Shown one piece after another: positions 18,319 to 27,958 of a DNA stretch of 64,000 bases. The first letter of the stretch is position 1, and every line of letters starts with the position of its first letter. The DNA is taken from assembly GCA_963750715.1 (NCBI GenBank), contig CAVVRP010000012.1, positions 434,001-498,000 of the forward strand. Direction: 5' to 3'. The translations under genes and the position numbers were made by a program. The notes beneath the pieces are model-generated. The model ran no database searches and was not told the origin of the DNA. It saw only the letters and a list, made by a program, of their open reading frames with translations. This stretch comes from JAGVSR01 sp963750715. GTDB taxonomy: Bacteria; Pseudomonadota; Alphaproteobacteria; Rhizobiales; Hyphomicrobiaceae.

Positions 18319-18767
18319 GGGCACCACCCTTGCATCGGCCGAAGGTCCGGCCAATAACGCACCGGCGCCCGCCCGAAACGGTAGATTTCGGCGTCATTAA
18401 CCGGTCCTGACATCCTGCAATCACCTGCCTGTTAGTGACGCCCGAAGCCACAATTAAGCCTCTGCCCAGCTTTGGCGTCTGCATTCGGGAGCCGACACTC
18501 TAATGGCGGATCCCAAATTGATGAGCAACATCCTGGTGTACCGGATCTGCCAGAGCCCTTCGATGCCAGGTCACGCGAACCAGTACGGCTCGATGTTCGT
18601 CGGAAATCTCACGTGATATACATATCGCGGCGTCGCGCCTTTATCCATCGGCCCCCGAGGCGTCCGCTTGAGATCGCGGATGAATTCCGCAGCTTTCCGT
18701 TCGAAAACCGCAAGGGCCAGTTGTCGTGTGGAACCTAAGCCACCGCAAAAGGACTTGGAACCAAGGC
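18319..18767. other. Gap upstream of the pot operon; one 38-codon frame
   Basis: A short open frame at 18503-18619 plus (MADPKLMSNILVYRICQ..., ending MFVGNLT) is the only coding-like piece and may be a remnant; the family is unknown. The promoter of the pot operon should lie here but no strong -35/-10 pair stands out. Confidence 0.3.
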
Positions 18768-19922
18768 ATGCAAAAACTACTCGATGAGACGCCCCTCTCG
18801 ATCGGCGGGACCGAGGCCATCGCCTTCAAGGGGGTTTCCAGGCTGTATGGCAACGTCATCGCTGTAAACAACGTCGACCTAAGCATTGAGCAGGGAACGT
18901 TTGTTTCGATCCTTGGGTCTTCGGGGTGCGGCAAGACCACATCGCTGCGCATGATGGCCGGGTTCGAGCATCCGACGGCGGGCGATGTGTTCATTGAGGG
19001 AATCAAAGTCACGGGCATGCCGGCCTATGGGCGGCCGGTGAATATGGTGTTTCAGCACTACGCGCTGTTTCCACATCTGGACGTTTTTGCGAATATCGCC
19101 TACGGCCTCAAGCAGCGAGTGCCGCGGCCGGACTCCGATGAGATCCGGAGCAGGGTGGGCGCCATGCTCGAGTTGGTGCGTCTGAGCGGACTTGAGCGTC
19201 GGCGCAGCTGGGAGCTCTCGGGCGGGCAGCAGCAGCGAGTTGCGCTCGCGCGCGCCTTGATCAACCGGCCCAGGGTGCTGCTGCTGGATGAGCCTCTGGC
19301 CGCACTCGACCGGAAGCTGCGCCGCGATATGCAGTTTGAATTACAGAACCTGCAGCGCAATGTCGGCATCACCTTTGTGCTGGTCACGCATGACCAGGAG
19401 GAGGCGTTGTCCATGTCCGACCGGGTCTGCATCATGCGCGACGGCAGTATCGTGCAGGTCGGCACACCTCGCCAGCTCTATGACGAACCGATCAACCGCT
19501 ACGTGGCTGACTTCGTGGGCAAGTCGAATTTCATCGATGGCACACTCGTATCCCTCGACGTTGGCGGCAAGGCGGGCGTGCGCCTTGCCAACGGGTGCGT
19601 GTCGCAAGCGCGTTTGCCGTCACTCGCACAGGCGCCGTCGGTTGGCGCGACCGTATCGTTCGCGGTTCGGCCGGAAGTCGTCTCAATCGCCCGCGAGGAG
19701 ATTGGGCTTGGCGACGACATTGGCGCCATGGCACGCACAACGGTCCTGAACCGGATGTTTCTTGGTGAGCACACAGAATATCTGGTCGAGGCTGAAGGCC
19801 TTGGGGAACTTCTCGTCTTGACGCCAAAGCGTCTCGAGACGGAGACGGGCGGCTTTGCTCCCGGCGACCAGGCTTATGTGGGCTGGCCCGCGAATACCGC
19901 ATTAATCCTGCCTGACAACTAG
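18768..19922 (+). CDS. potA: Polyamine-type ABC importer, ATP-binding protein
   Basis: A 384-residue ATPase that would power uptake through the PotB and PotC permeases encoded just downstream. The start at 18768 (MQKLLDETPLS) fits the family; the upstream start at 18726 adds codons without resemblance. Walker A is GSSGCGKTT (about residues 50-58), followed by the Q-loop in FQHYALFPH, the signature LSGGQQQRVALARAL, Walker B LLLDEPLAALD and the H-loop VLVTHDQEE. The C-terminal TOBE domain (from about residue 265) contains FAVRPEVVSIA. It is the first gene of potA-potD-potB-potC and is separated from potD by 14 bp. Confidence 0.93.
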   Translation: MQKLLDETPLSIGGTEAIAFKGVSRLYGNVIAVNNVDLSIEQGTFVSILGSSGCGKTTSLRMMAGFEHPTAGDVFIEGIKVTGMPAYGRPVNMVFQHYALFPHLDVFANIAYGLKQRVPRPDSDEIRSRVGAMLELVRLSGLERRRSWELSGGQQQRVALARALINRPRVLLLDEPLAALDRKLRRDMQFELQNLQRNVGITFVLVTHDQEEALSMSDRVCIMRDGSIVQVGTPRQLYDEPINRYVADFVGKSNFIDGTLVSLDVGGKAGVRLANGCVSQARLPSLAQAPSVGATVSFAVRPEVVSIAREEIGLGDDIGAMARTTVLNRMFLGEHTEYLVEAEGLGELLVLTPKRLETETGGFAPGDQAYVGWPANTALILPDN

Positions 19923-19936
19923 TGGAGGAGACTGAT

Positions 19937-21097
19937 ATGACCAAGAAACATTGGGAGAACCGGCCGATCTCGGCATCGGATTTCATGCATGAGCTGCGCC
20001 GTTTACGAACGGGGTCTGTCTCGCGCCGGCACTTTCTCGGCGTGACCGGACTGGGCGCGGCCGCCTCCGTGCTCGGCGCCGCTGTGCCTGCGCTGAAACC
20101 GCGCCAGGCCTCCGCGGCGCTGTCAGGAACCGTGAATCTGACGACGTGGCCCAACTATCATAACCAGAAGAATCTCGACGATTTTACCGCGAAGTCCGGC
20201 GTCAAAGTCAACATGAGCGTCTTTGGCTCTAATGAGGAAATGTTGGCGAAGCTCCAGGCGGGTTCGACCGGCTGGGACGTGTTTGTGCCGACCAACTATA
20301 CGATCTCAACCTACAAGGAGCTCGGACTCATCGAGCCGCTCGATCTGGCGAAGCTGCCAAACTACGCCGCTGGTGCGCAGGATAGCCGCTTCACCGCCGA
20401 AGGCAACATAGACGGCACCGTCTACGCTGTGCCCAAAGACTGGGGCACGACGGGATTCGTCATCAACACCAAGAAGGTGACGCAGAACCCGACCAGTTGG
20501 AAAGAGTTCTGGAACCTGTCCATGGGACCGCTCACGGGTCGCGTCATGGTGCACGATTACCAGCTCACCACAATCGGCAATGCGCTCAAGAGTTTTGGCT
20601 ATTCGTTCAACTCCAACGACGCGACGCAGCTGGCCGAGGCAGAGAAGCTGCTGATAGCGGTCAAACCGCATCTCTTCGCTATCAACTCGGATACACAGCC
20701 CTCGATACGTAACGGTGATGCTTGGGCCTCGGTGTGCTGGACTGGCGATGCGACCCAGCTCCACCGTGACTTACCCGAGATGAGCTACGTGCTCGGCAAG
20801 GAAGGAGGCGAGATTTGGACAGACTACTATGCTGTACCGAAGGGGGCACCCAACCGGGAGGCGGCATACGCGCTCATCGACTACCTGCTGACACCGGACG
20901 TCAACGCCAGGGAGGTCCAGGCGCACGGCTACCCTTCGACTGATAGCCGCGCCAATGCTCTGCTGCCGAAGGAGATACTGCAGAACCCCATCCTCTATCC
21001 GGCGAAGGAGCTTCTTGCCCCGCTAGAGTTTGGTGCGGCCGCAACGCTGACAAACCCGATGCGTGCCGAGATCATGGCTCGCTTCAAAGCGGCCTGA
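19937..21097 (+). CDS. potD: Polyamine-type ABC importer, Tat-exported substrate-binding protein
   Basis: A 386-residue periplasmic binding protein of the spermidine/putrescine (PotD/PotF) type. The ATG at 19937 has GGAGGA 7 bases upstream, better than the GTG at 19922. The N-terminus carries a twin-arginine motif SRRHFLG (residues 29-35) followed by a hydrophobic stretch and RQASA, so export is predicted through Tat rather than Sec. The mature protein begins SGTVNLTTWPNYHNQKNL and includes DVFVPTNYTIS, PKDWGTTGFVINTKK and SVCWTGDATQL, the usual ligand-pocket regions. Exact ligand (putrescine, spermidine or another amine or opine) cannot be told. Confidence 0.9.
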   Translation: MTKKHWENRPISASDFMHELRRLRTGSVSRRHFLGVTGLGAAASVLGAAVPALKPRQASAALSGTVNLTTWPNYHNQKNLDDFTAKSGVKVNMSVFGSNEEMLAKLQAGSTGWDVFVPTNYTISTYKELGLIEPLDLAKLPNYAAGAQDSRFTAEGNIDGTVYAVPKDWGTTGFVINTKKVTQNPTSWKEFWNLSMGPLTGRVMVHDYQLTTIGNALKSFGYSFNSNDATQLAEAEKLLIAVKPHLFAINSDTQPSIRNGDAWASVCWTGDATQLHRDLPEMSYVLGKEGGEIWTDYYAVPKGAPNREAAYALIDYLLTPDVNAREVQAHGYPSTDSRANALLPKEILQNPILYPAKELLAPLEFGAAATLTNPMRAEIMARFKAA

Positions 21098-21158
21098 CCG
21101 CCGATGCGATCATTGTGGGCCTCTTATAGGGGCCCTCGGACCCGACGGGGTTGCCTGG

Positions 21159-22028
21159 ATGGTAAGTCAAAGTTTCGAGCGTCGATCCCGCGCTACAACG
21201 GTGTTACTTGTCGCACCTGCGGCGTTCGTGTTCCTTTTTCTACTGGTGCTGCCGCTGCTAGTGGTGACGATTTACTCGTTCGGCGAGCGTGCGCCTGCTG
21301 GCGGCTATGCTCCCGGTTTCACGTTCGCGAACTATCTCAACCTGCCGGCACGTGGGAAGGCCTTCTTTAACACGTTGACTCTCGCGCCGTTGGCAACGCT
21401 CTTCACCGTGCTCTTCGCCTATCCGATGGCTTATTTCCTCGCGGTCAAGGCTGATGCGCGTTGGCGCCTAGTGCTGCTTGCCCTTTGCATAGCGCCGTTC
21501 TGGACCAGTCAGCTGCTCCGGTATTACGCTTGGATGATGATCCTAGGTTCGAAAGGAATCCCATCCTGGCTTGCGTGGCTCGGCATTGAAGACGTCCGCA
21601 TTATCAATACGCCAGCGGCTGTGCTCATAGGCGGCGTCTACGGATTTCTCCCTCTTATGATCTTGCCCATTTATGTAAGTCTCGAAAAGCTCGACACGCG
21701 ACTGCTGGAGGCGTCCGCTGATCTCGGCGCAACGCCGTTCAGGACTTTCCTCCAGGTCACGCTGCCACTCTCTCTTCCGGGTGTGGCCACCGGCTCCATG
21801 TTAGTCTTCATACTGTTGATGGGCGACTATATCCTGCCGCAATTCCTCGGCGGCGGCATGGTGTTCTTTATCGGCAATGCGCTCGTCGACCTCTTCCTTC
21901 AGTCGCGCAACTGGCCATTCGGCGCGGCAGTCTCCGTGGCGCTCATCGCCATCATGTTCGTGACGATCGTGGCCTACATGCGCTTCGTCCTTGGTCACAG
22001 CGTTCAGCGCCGGGTTGCACTCGTATGA
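21159..22028 (+). CDS. potB: Polyamine-type ABC importer, permease 1
   Basis: A 289-residue inner-membrane permease of the PotB type with six membrane segments. The start chosen is the ATG at 21159 (MVSQSFERRSRATTVLLVAP); the frame is open further upstream but without family resemblance. The EAA coupling loop reads LEASADLGATPFRTFLQVTLPLSLPG, which contacts the ATPase. It ends 7 bp before potC starts, indicating cotranscription. Confidence 0.9.
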   Translation: MVSQSFERRSRATTVLLVAPAAFVFLFLLVLPLLVVTIYSFGERAPAGGYAPGFTFANYLNLPARGKAFFNTLTLAPLATLFTVLFAYPMAYFLAVKADARWRLVLLALCIAPFWTSQLLRYYAWMMILGSKGIPSWLAWLGIEDVRIINTPAAVLIGGVYGFLPLMILPIYVSLEKLDTRLLEASADLGATPFRTFLQVTLPLSLPGVATGSMLVFILLMGDYILPQFLGGGMVFFIGNALVDLFLQSRNWPFGAAVSVALIAIMFVTIVAYMRFVLGHSVQRRVALV

Positions 22029-22035
22029 GGTCCTG

Positions 22036-22842
22036 ATGCCATTCTATGCCGCCCTCATCTACGTCTTCCTTTATGCGCCCATCGGGCTGATCGTGTTCTT
22101 CTCGTTCAACTCCGGGCGCTATGCCATGGATTGGCAGGGTTTTTCGCTACAGTGGTACAGCATTGCATTTTCTAATGAGCTGATTGTACGTTCATTACTG
22201 ACCAGCCTCACTATTGCCTTCTCGACCGCAGTGCTGTCGTCGATTATTGGGACCCTCGCGGCACTCGGCCTCGAGCGCATGAAGGGGTGGCTGCGCCAGC
22301 TGTTCGACGCGCTCATCTACATTGCCATTATGGTGCCGGGCGTCGTGATCGGTATTTCGACACTGATCGCTTTCGTTACAGTGTTCGATACCGTAAATCC
22401 CCTGCTCGAAAGCGTGTTGGGATTGCGCGTGCAGATGGGCATCTGGACGGTTATTGCCGCGCATGTTCTCTTCAACATCGCCGTTGTCGTCATGATCGTG
22501 CGCGCGCGGCTCATCGGCTTGGATCGAAGCCTTATCGAAGCGTCAGAGGATCTCTATGCGACGCCGTTCGGCACCTTCCGCCAAGTGGTGCTGCCGCTCC
22601 TTCTGCCCTCGATCGTCGCAGGGTTCCTACTCGCCTTCACCTTTTCCTTCGACGACTTCATCATCGCTTTCTTTGTTGCCGGTCCTGACACGACGCTGCC
22701 GATTTACGTGTTTTCCTCAATCCGCCGCGGCGTGACGCCCGAGATCAACGCGGTGGGTTCGGTCGTGCTCCTCGTGTCGCTCACCCTGATGCTGGTTGCT
22801 CAGTTCCTCATGCGCTCGCGCTCGACTACACTCCCGCATTAG
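22036..22842 (+). CDS. potC: Polyamine-type ABC importer, permease 2
   Basis: A 268-residue permease of the PotC type. The likely start is the ATG at 22036 (MPFYAALIYVFLYAPIGLIV), 7 bp after potB; an in-frame start at 21991 would overlap potB. The EAA loop reads IEASEDLYATPFGTFRQVVL, and the FDDFIIAFFVAGP segment is characteristic of PotC. It closes the operon. The 240 bp after it have no supported gene. Confidence 0.9.
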   Translation: MPFYAALIYVFLYAPIGLIVFFSFNSGRYAMDWQGFSLQWYSIAFSNELIVRSLLTSLTIAFSTAVLSSIIGTLAALGLERMKGWLRQLFDALIYIAIMVPGVVIGISTLIAFVTVFDTVNPLLESVLGLRVQMGIWTVIAAHVLFNIAVVVMIVRARLIGLDRSLIEASEDLYATPFGTFRQVVLPLLLPSIVAGFLLAFTFSFDDFIIAFFVAGPDTTLPIYVFSSIRRGVTPEINAVGSVVLLVSLTLMLVAQFLMRSRSTTLPH

Positions 22843-23083
22843 CTCTGATGGGAAACACAAGCCATTGTCGGGCCAAATGCATCTTCGACCCCGGTTTGAA
22901 GTGCCGAGGGCCAAATAAATCTGAAGCTGAGGGCCAGAGCAGGTATGTGTCAGACGCAGAAGAACCTGCTCGATTTCTGGCACGTCCGCGCTACCTGCTA
23001 ACCCGGACTTCCGCGTCGCAAGCTCGAATGGCCGCGTTCAGCCAAGAGCTGAACTTGCTAATGAGAGCCGGTTTCTGGATCGA

Positions 23084-24799
23084 CTAAACTCGCTCACTCA
23101 CACCTAACTTCGGGAGGCGGAAAGACGTCATCCCAACCGTATCCTGTGCCAGATAGGTCGTCTGGGACGGGAATGCGAACTCCGCTCCCGACTTGCGCAC
23201 CAGGTCGATAATCGCGACGGTCAGCTCGTCCTGGATGGCGAGAAACTTCGGCAGCTCCGTTGCATCGACGTAGGCGTAGACCTCGACCTTGATCGACCAG
23301 TCGCCAAAGCCGACGACATGCACACGCGGCAGGGCGATGTCCTGCCTCACCTTAGGATGGGAGGACAGGACGGTGCGAATGCCGGTGCAAAGCGCGCGCA
23401 GCTGCCCCGTGGTCGTCTCGTAGCGCAAATCAAGAACGTGCTGGAACAGCATCTGGTCGCGCGGCGCGTAGTTCGTAACGTGAATTTTGGCCAGCACGGA
23501 GTTGGGCACTGAGGTGACCGTGCGGTCGAGCCCTCGGATCCGTGTCGACCTCAGTCCAATTTGCTCCACGTGCCCCTTGATGCCCGCGTACTCGCAGAAG
23601 TCACCTACGCGGATCGGTCGATCAGCGTAGAGATTGAGCCCGCCGATCAGGTTTTCGATGCTGCTCTGGGCCGCCAGCGCTACCGCAAGGCCGCCCACAC
23701 CCAATCCGGCAATTACCCCGAGAACCGGCAGACCCAACTGTTGCGCGCCGTAGGCGGCGATGCTCGCGACGGAGAGTATCCCGACGATGCGGGCCAGGAG
23801 ACGCAGCAGATTGGCGTCCAGGCTCTGATCAGGGATCGTTGGAGACTCGATGATCCATTCCATCACGACGAAGATGGCGAACCATGCGGCCCACGCCGCG
23901 CCCATGTAAAAGGCAATCGCAAGCGTGAACTCCACCATCTCGGCGAAGGCGCCGATCACATTGACCTGTTCGCTGACCAAGAACTTTGCCCCGAAGATCG
24001 CCATGATCATGGCGGCCGGCATAAGCAGGCGGCGCAGGTAGCTCGCGGGGCTGTATTCTTCAGGCTTCGGCTCAGTCAGTCGCCGCAAAACAAGCACGGC
24101 TGCTGCCAGGAGGAGGACGATGGAGACCGTGGCGATCACTTTCCAGAGCGGCGTATCGAGGACCGTCCGCTTCAGTTCGTCGGGCAGGGAGGGGACGAGT
24201 GTCGAGGGGATCATCCAGCCGTGCAACTGGAGTTGCGCCTCGCGCCAGCTTGGCACGCGGGAGGGAACCTTGAGCGGAAGCTGCTTTGTTAGGTTGTAAA
24301 ACTCACCGGCCCTCGCGACCGTCTCCGCGTCGAAGACGAAATGCCCCTTCTTGGGGCCCTGCATCATGCGGCTGATCGTGATCTCGCTGCCGGGCAATGT
24401 CCAGCTCGCCGGCTTCTCCACGTCAGGAAAGGCATTGGCGTCTGGAATGGCCTCAAGCGGAGGCACTTCGATGCGCCGCAGCACGTCAACAAGAAAGACG
24501 ATTGCGTCGCCGCCCGCATCACGACGAGCAGTCGGGGGCACCTGGCTCAAGTCGAGAACGCTGAGCGCCTTCTGCATCAGACGCTCGACTTCCGACTGTT
24601 TGGCAGGACCGGGCGCAGATTGCATCTCGATGGCGGCCTTCTCGACGGCGTCGGTAATCTGTTGGAAGGTCCGAATGGTCGCTTGCGGACCCGTCGTATC
24701 GACAGCGAGGAGTGGATTAGCGCCCTGTGCCCCAGCCACGCTTGGCAAGGCAAGTGCAGTGAGCGCAATAGCGGCGCGACGTAGGAATGCCCTGATCAA
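23084..24799 (-). CDS. MscS-family mechanosensitive channel with long N-terminal extension
   Basis: A 571-residue protein, about twice the size of E. coli MscS. A signal peptide (MIRAFLRRAAIALTALALPSVAGAQG) is followed by a large soluble region to about residue 210, which is probably periplasmic. Four or five membrane helices follow, at roughly 218-238, 254-272, 285-315 and 330-365. The pore helix and beta domain carry GVGGLAVALAAQSSIENLIG, GLNLYADRPIRVGDF and VTSVPNSVLAKIHVTNYAPR. Such proteins release solutes on osmotic downshock. The gene is monocistronic, with no obvious partner. Confidence 0.88.
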   Translation of the reverse strand: MIRAFLRRAAIALTALALPSVAGAQGANPLLAVDTTGPQATIRTFQQITDAVEKAAIEMQSAPGPAKQSEVERLMQKALSVLDLSQVPPTARRDAGGDAIVFLVDVLRRIEVPPLEAIPDANAFPDVEKPASWTLPGSEITISRMMQGPKKGHFVFDAETVARAGEFYNLTKQLPLKVPSRVPSWREAQLQLHGWMIPSTLVPSLPDELKRTVLDTPLWKVIATVSIVLLLAAAVLVLRRLTEPKPEEYSPASYLRRLLMPAAMIMAIFGAKFLVSEQVNVIGAFAEMVEFTLAIAFYMGAAWAAWFAIFVVMEWIIESPTIPDQSLDANLLRLLARIVGILSVASIAAYGAQQLGLPVLGVIAGLGVGGLAVALAAQSSIENLIGGLNLYADRPIRVGDFCEYAGIKGHVEQIGLRSTRIRGLDRTVTSVPNSVLAKIHVTNYAPRDQMLFQHVLDLRYETTTGQLRALCTGIRTVLSSHPKVRQDIALPRVHVVGFGDWSIKVEVYAYVDATELPKFLAIQDELTVAIIDLVRKSGAEFAFPSQTTYLAQDTVGMTSFRLPKLGVSERV

Positions 24800-25602
24800 G
24801 CTGTACTTCCTTCTTCCTTACCGAACGAACGCCAACAGCAGAGGCGCCTCCAAGCCCACCAACTGAGCGGCGCATGGGCCTCACGCTAGTGAAGGGCAAT
24901 TTCGGCCTTTCCACGACAGCGCGTCGAAGCATCCTCACCAATCCGGAGAGCACAGTGAAATCAGCTGGAAAATGCATTGTCCTGCTAACGCCACAGATAC
25001 CTGGGAACGAGACCCTTACGTCTGTTGGGGTCAGTGCAAGCAAGTGTCTGAGCATGGTCAGCGCCGTGTGGCTGGGCTGAACCCCATGTCCGAGATGGGT
25101 CAAAATTCCCCGTTCTGGCGATGTTCGCATCACGGCAGGTCTGCCCCACAAGCGGACATCGGAGGGGGGCCGCGTACGCCGGCAGGAATGATCGCTAAGG
25201 GCTAGGCCCGGCTGTCGTGGATATTCAGACGGCCACGGTTTATTTTTAGGCTATTATTTTTGCGCGGGTTTTTTTGGCGGGTTGCCAGCCAGACCCCATC
25301 ACAGGCGCGCGCATACTGCCTTACAGAACCCCCGCCGCTGGTCTTCCCAAGTTGGCCGGTACGCCTGCCCTCGTCTGCAATTAGACTTAGCGATGCGGGC
25401 ACGCTTTTCCGGTGTTCGAGGGCCGGTGCTATTCCCGCCACGGAACCGACAACCCCGACTCTCAAAGATCACGAGCAGATGATCAAAGACTTTAAGAACG
25501 CTACGGTGACTGGATCGGCCCACTGACGCTTAGCGACGTTGACCCGCGCGCAAGGACCCGGCGAGTGCTGCCGGGTCCGATCGTGCTTCAAAGCATTTCA
25601 GT
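24800..25602. other. 800-bp gap with decayed sequence and no supported gene
   Basis: Several overlapping frames exist on both strands, none family-like. At 25230-25285 there are several T-runs (for example TTTATTTTTAGG and GGGTTTTTTTGGCGGG). A perfect hairpin at 25554-25578 is listed separately. Confidence 0.4.
25554..25578 (-). terminator. Perfect 9-bp hairpin after the acidic-protein gene
   Basis: GGACCCGGC (25554-25562) and GCCGGGTCC (25570-25578) pair perfectly around a 7-nt loop. It lies 25 bp beyond the stop codon of the minus-strand gene at 25603. No U-tract follows, so factor-dependent termination or mRNA protection is possible. Confidence 0.5.
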
Positions 25603-26157
25603 TCAGCTAGCCGGTGTCGCCGTCTCGCCGCCGGAGCCGTTCATTTCTGCCGGCGCAGCCGGTGCGTCGGGGACTTCTTCTGCGATCGGGGCCTCTGAAA
25701 CGGCTTCCACCTCGGGGGCGTCGTCGGCCGCCGCGGCGGGCGCTGCTTGTTCTTCTCCTGCAATCGCCTCCGGTTCGTCCGATGGCGCAGCCTCGCCCGC
25801 ATCCGCATCCGTTGCGGCCTCAGCCGTCGCGGCTTCAGCCACTTCCGTTACCTGAGGCTCTGCCTCTAGCGCCGACGCGGTGGTTTCGGCAGTCGGCATG
25901 GCGTCGGCGAGTTCCCCGCCTTCCGGCATGACGAGTGCCGTGCCGCAGGCCGCGATCGGATCGGGCGCAACTTCGACGGCTGCAACCGGTTCAGACGCAG
26001 GTTCAGGAACCGGGTCCGCCGTTGCCCCTACTTCCGGCTCGGGCTCCCCCATTACGAAGTCCATCAGTTGTCGCGCGGCGGAGAGTATTTGTTCGGGCTT
26101 GCCGCCAAGCTCAAACGCCATTTTTAAAAATTGCATGCGTTGTTCTTGCAGTTCCAT
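25603..26157 (-). CDS. Acidic Ala/Glu/Pro-rich protein of unknown function
   Basis: A 184-residue protein with a short ordered N-terminus (MELQEQRMQFLKMAFELGGK, then ILSAARQLMDFVMGE) that looks like one or two amphipathic helices. After residue 52 it is a low-complexity tail of Ala, Glu, Pro, Thr and Val with almost no basic residues. The start ATG has GAGCGACC in front. The head may bind a partner while the tail is disordered. Small acidic tailed proteins of this kind are often phage-like or nucleoid-associated, but nothing here decides that. Confidence 0.6.
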   Translation of the reverse strand: MELQEQRMQFLKMAFELGGKPEQILSAARQLMDFVMGEPEPEVGATADPVPEPASEPVAAVEVAPDPIAACGTALVMPEGGELADAMPTAETTASALEAEPQVTEVAEAATAEAATDADAGEAAPSDEPEAIAGEEQAAPAAAADDAPEVEAVSEAPIAEEVPDAPAAPAEMNGSGGETATPAS

Positions 26158-26519
26158 GGTCGCTCCTCGGAATTTCTGGGCTTTTGTGAGTGCTACTTGG
26201 GTCCAAGTAACGCAGTGATCGTACTCTTATTCGTCACTTTGAGTTGGAGGCCGATAGACTTTTGACAACAATATTTTCAAGTAAATATCATATCGGTACG
26301 TAGTATTGGATTTTGCCGTTTACGAACGCGGCCTTGCAGCTTTCTGCCGATGTCGCGTTGGAAGATTGAGGCGGCGGTGCGCTCATCAAAGCGGGGAGCG
26401 AGCTGCAAGATCGATGTGCACGGTGGCCGTCTTGCAGTAATCAGCCTGGTCACATGTCATCGCACTGTCATTGAAATCTTGAAAGATAGGTTCTCAGGCC
26501 GCTGTCCGAGGACGCCTTG
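26158..26519. promoter_or_regulatory. AT-rich intergenic region with a TTGACA box
   Basis: This 360-bp gap separates two divergent genes. On the plus strand TTGACA at 26262-26267 is followed, after 15-17 bases, by AT-rich sequence (AAATATCATAT) that could serve as a -10 region for the glycosyltransferase gene. The match at -10 is poor. Confidence 0.3.
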
Positions 26520-27659
26520 ATGACCGACAATGCACTAGTCGCACTGACGTTCTGTGTTGTCGCGACGCTCCTTCACGTCGTCTCGTCGGGTCTTGCGCTG
26601 TGGCGCATGCAGCGCCGCGCCCGCCCGACCGTGTCCCACAAGCCAGCCGTGACGATCATCCGGCCGATCTGTGGGCTCGACTACTGGGACGAGCTTACGT
26701 TGCGCTCGACATTCCATGTCGACTATCCGGCTCTGGATATCATTTTCTGCAGCGAGCGCGACGAAGATCCAGCCGCAGTCCTCATTCGCCGCTTGATCGC
26801 CGAACATCCGGCCGCCTCGGCCCGATTGCTGATCGGCGATGAGCGGCCGACCGCCAATCCCAAGCTCAACAATCTCGTCAAGGGATGGGCGGCAGCGCGA
26901 ACGGAATGGATCGCGATGGCCGACAGCAACGTGCAGCTGCCGTGCGGCTACGTCGACGACATGCTGTCCAATTTCGACGGCGAGACCGGCCTTGTCTGCT
27001 CGCCGCCAATCGGCAGCCGACCGGCGGGTTTCTGGGCCGAACTCGAGTGCGCCTTTCTCAACACGTATCAGGCACGCTGGCAGTATGCGGCCACGGCCAT
27101 CGGCTTCGGCTTCGCGCAAGGCAAGTCGATGCTGTGGCGTCGCGATATTCTGGATGAGGCAGGCGGCATCGTGGCGCTTGGCGCCGAAATTGCGGAGGAT
27201 GCCGCCGCGACCAAGCTCGTGCGCGCTTACAACTTGCGCGTACGGCTCGTCGACCGCCCGTTTCAGCAACCGCTCGGACCGCGGAAGCTGCCACAGATCT
27301 GGAAGCGACAGGTGCGGTGGGCGCGGCTTCGGCGCGCCACGTTCCCTCTTTTCTATTTGCCCGAGATACTGACCGGCAGCGTGTTCCCGGTGATGGCGGG
27401 AACGCTCGCCGCTCCCGCGTTCGACCTCGATCCGTTCGCGGTCTTCGCCGCCTTGCTGGTGATCTGGTTCGGCACCGAGACAATTGTCGCCAAGGCTGCT
27501 GGTTGGCACATCGGTTTGCTGTCGCCGCCGGCGTGGATGCTGCGCGACGCGCTTCTTCCCGTATTGTGGGTTTCCGCCATCGCCGGCAACAGCTTCACGT
27601 GGCGGGGAAACGAAATGAGCGTTGGCGGCGGACTCGGCATTCGCGAAGTAGCAAGTTGA
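26520..27659 (+). CDS. GT21-family glycosyltransferase (ceramide glucosyltransferase/HpnI-like)
   Basis: About 380 residues, with membrane segments at residues 7-28 and in the C-terminal third (about 285-370). The catalytic core has the GT21 pattern: PICGLDYWDELTLRSTFHVD, ADSNVQLP (about 135-142), AEDAAATKL (about 226-234) as the acidic base region, and RQVRW (about 264-268), the Q/R-x-x-R-W motif. Such enzymes add a sugar to ceramide or, in HpnI, N-acetylglucosamine to a hopanoid. No hopanoid (hpn) or sphingolipid genes lie next to it, so the acceptor is open; I favour the rhizobial ceramide-glucosyltransferase branch. The ATG at 26520 follows an in-frame TTG at 26517. Confidence 0.82.
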   Translation: MTDNALVALTFCVVATLLHVVSSGLALWRMQRRARPTVSHKPAVTIIRPICGLDYWDELTLRSTFHVDYPALDIIFCSERDEDPAAVLIRRLIAEHPAASARLLIGDERPTANPKLNNLVKGWAAARTEWIAMADSNVQLPCGYVDDMLSNFDGETGLVCSPPIGSRPAGFWAELECAFLNTYQARWQYAATAIGFGFAQGKSMLWRRDILDEAGGIVALGAEIAEDAAATKLVRAYNLRVRLVDRPFQQPLGPRKLPQIWKRQVRWARLRRATFPLFYLPEILTGSVFPVMAGTLAAPAFDLDPFAVFAALLVIWFGTETIVAKAAGWHIGLLSPPAWMLRDALLPVLWVSAIAGNSFTWRGNEMSVGGGLGIREVAS

Positions 27660-27694
27660 GGGACTTCGACGCGCGCTTAACGCTCTTAAGCCGA

Positions 27695-27814
27695 TCAGCC
27701 AGCTTTTTTGTTGCGCTCTTTCTTCTCAGCCTTTGCAACGCGCTTCGCAGCGTTCTCCGCCTTGCGCTGTCTTGCTTGGATTTTCCGGCGGCGCATGTTC
27801 GACATGGTCGGCAT
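27695..27814 (-). CDS. Very small basic protein (39 residues)
   Basis: The reading frame MPTMSNMRRRKIQARQRKA... ends KKERNKKAG and has 19 Lys/Arg residues in 39. It is too short for most gene callers. A strongly helical, Ala/Glu/Lys-rich composition and a clean start with AGGAGC about 10 bases upstream suggest a real gene, perhaps RNA- or nucleoid-associated. Family unknown to me. Confidence 0.45.
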   Translation of the reverse strand: MPTMSNMRRRKIQARQRKAENAAKRVAKAEKKERNKKAG

Positions 27815-27958
27815 ATTTTAAGCTCCTGGTGTTCGCTCGCGTTGTAGGGCTAAACGGGGTGCTGTCAATGCGTATCGAGTACGCGAAAGCGACCTGACCT
27901 CGACTCCTGGGTTCGCCAGCGCAAAACGGCGGGATTCTGCAGATCGTCTTCGTTGCCC

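Noticed and set aside
26535..27509. 324-codon minus-strand frame opposite the GT21 gene
   Set aside because: Antisense shadow of the glycosyltransferase core.
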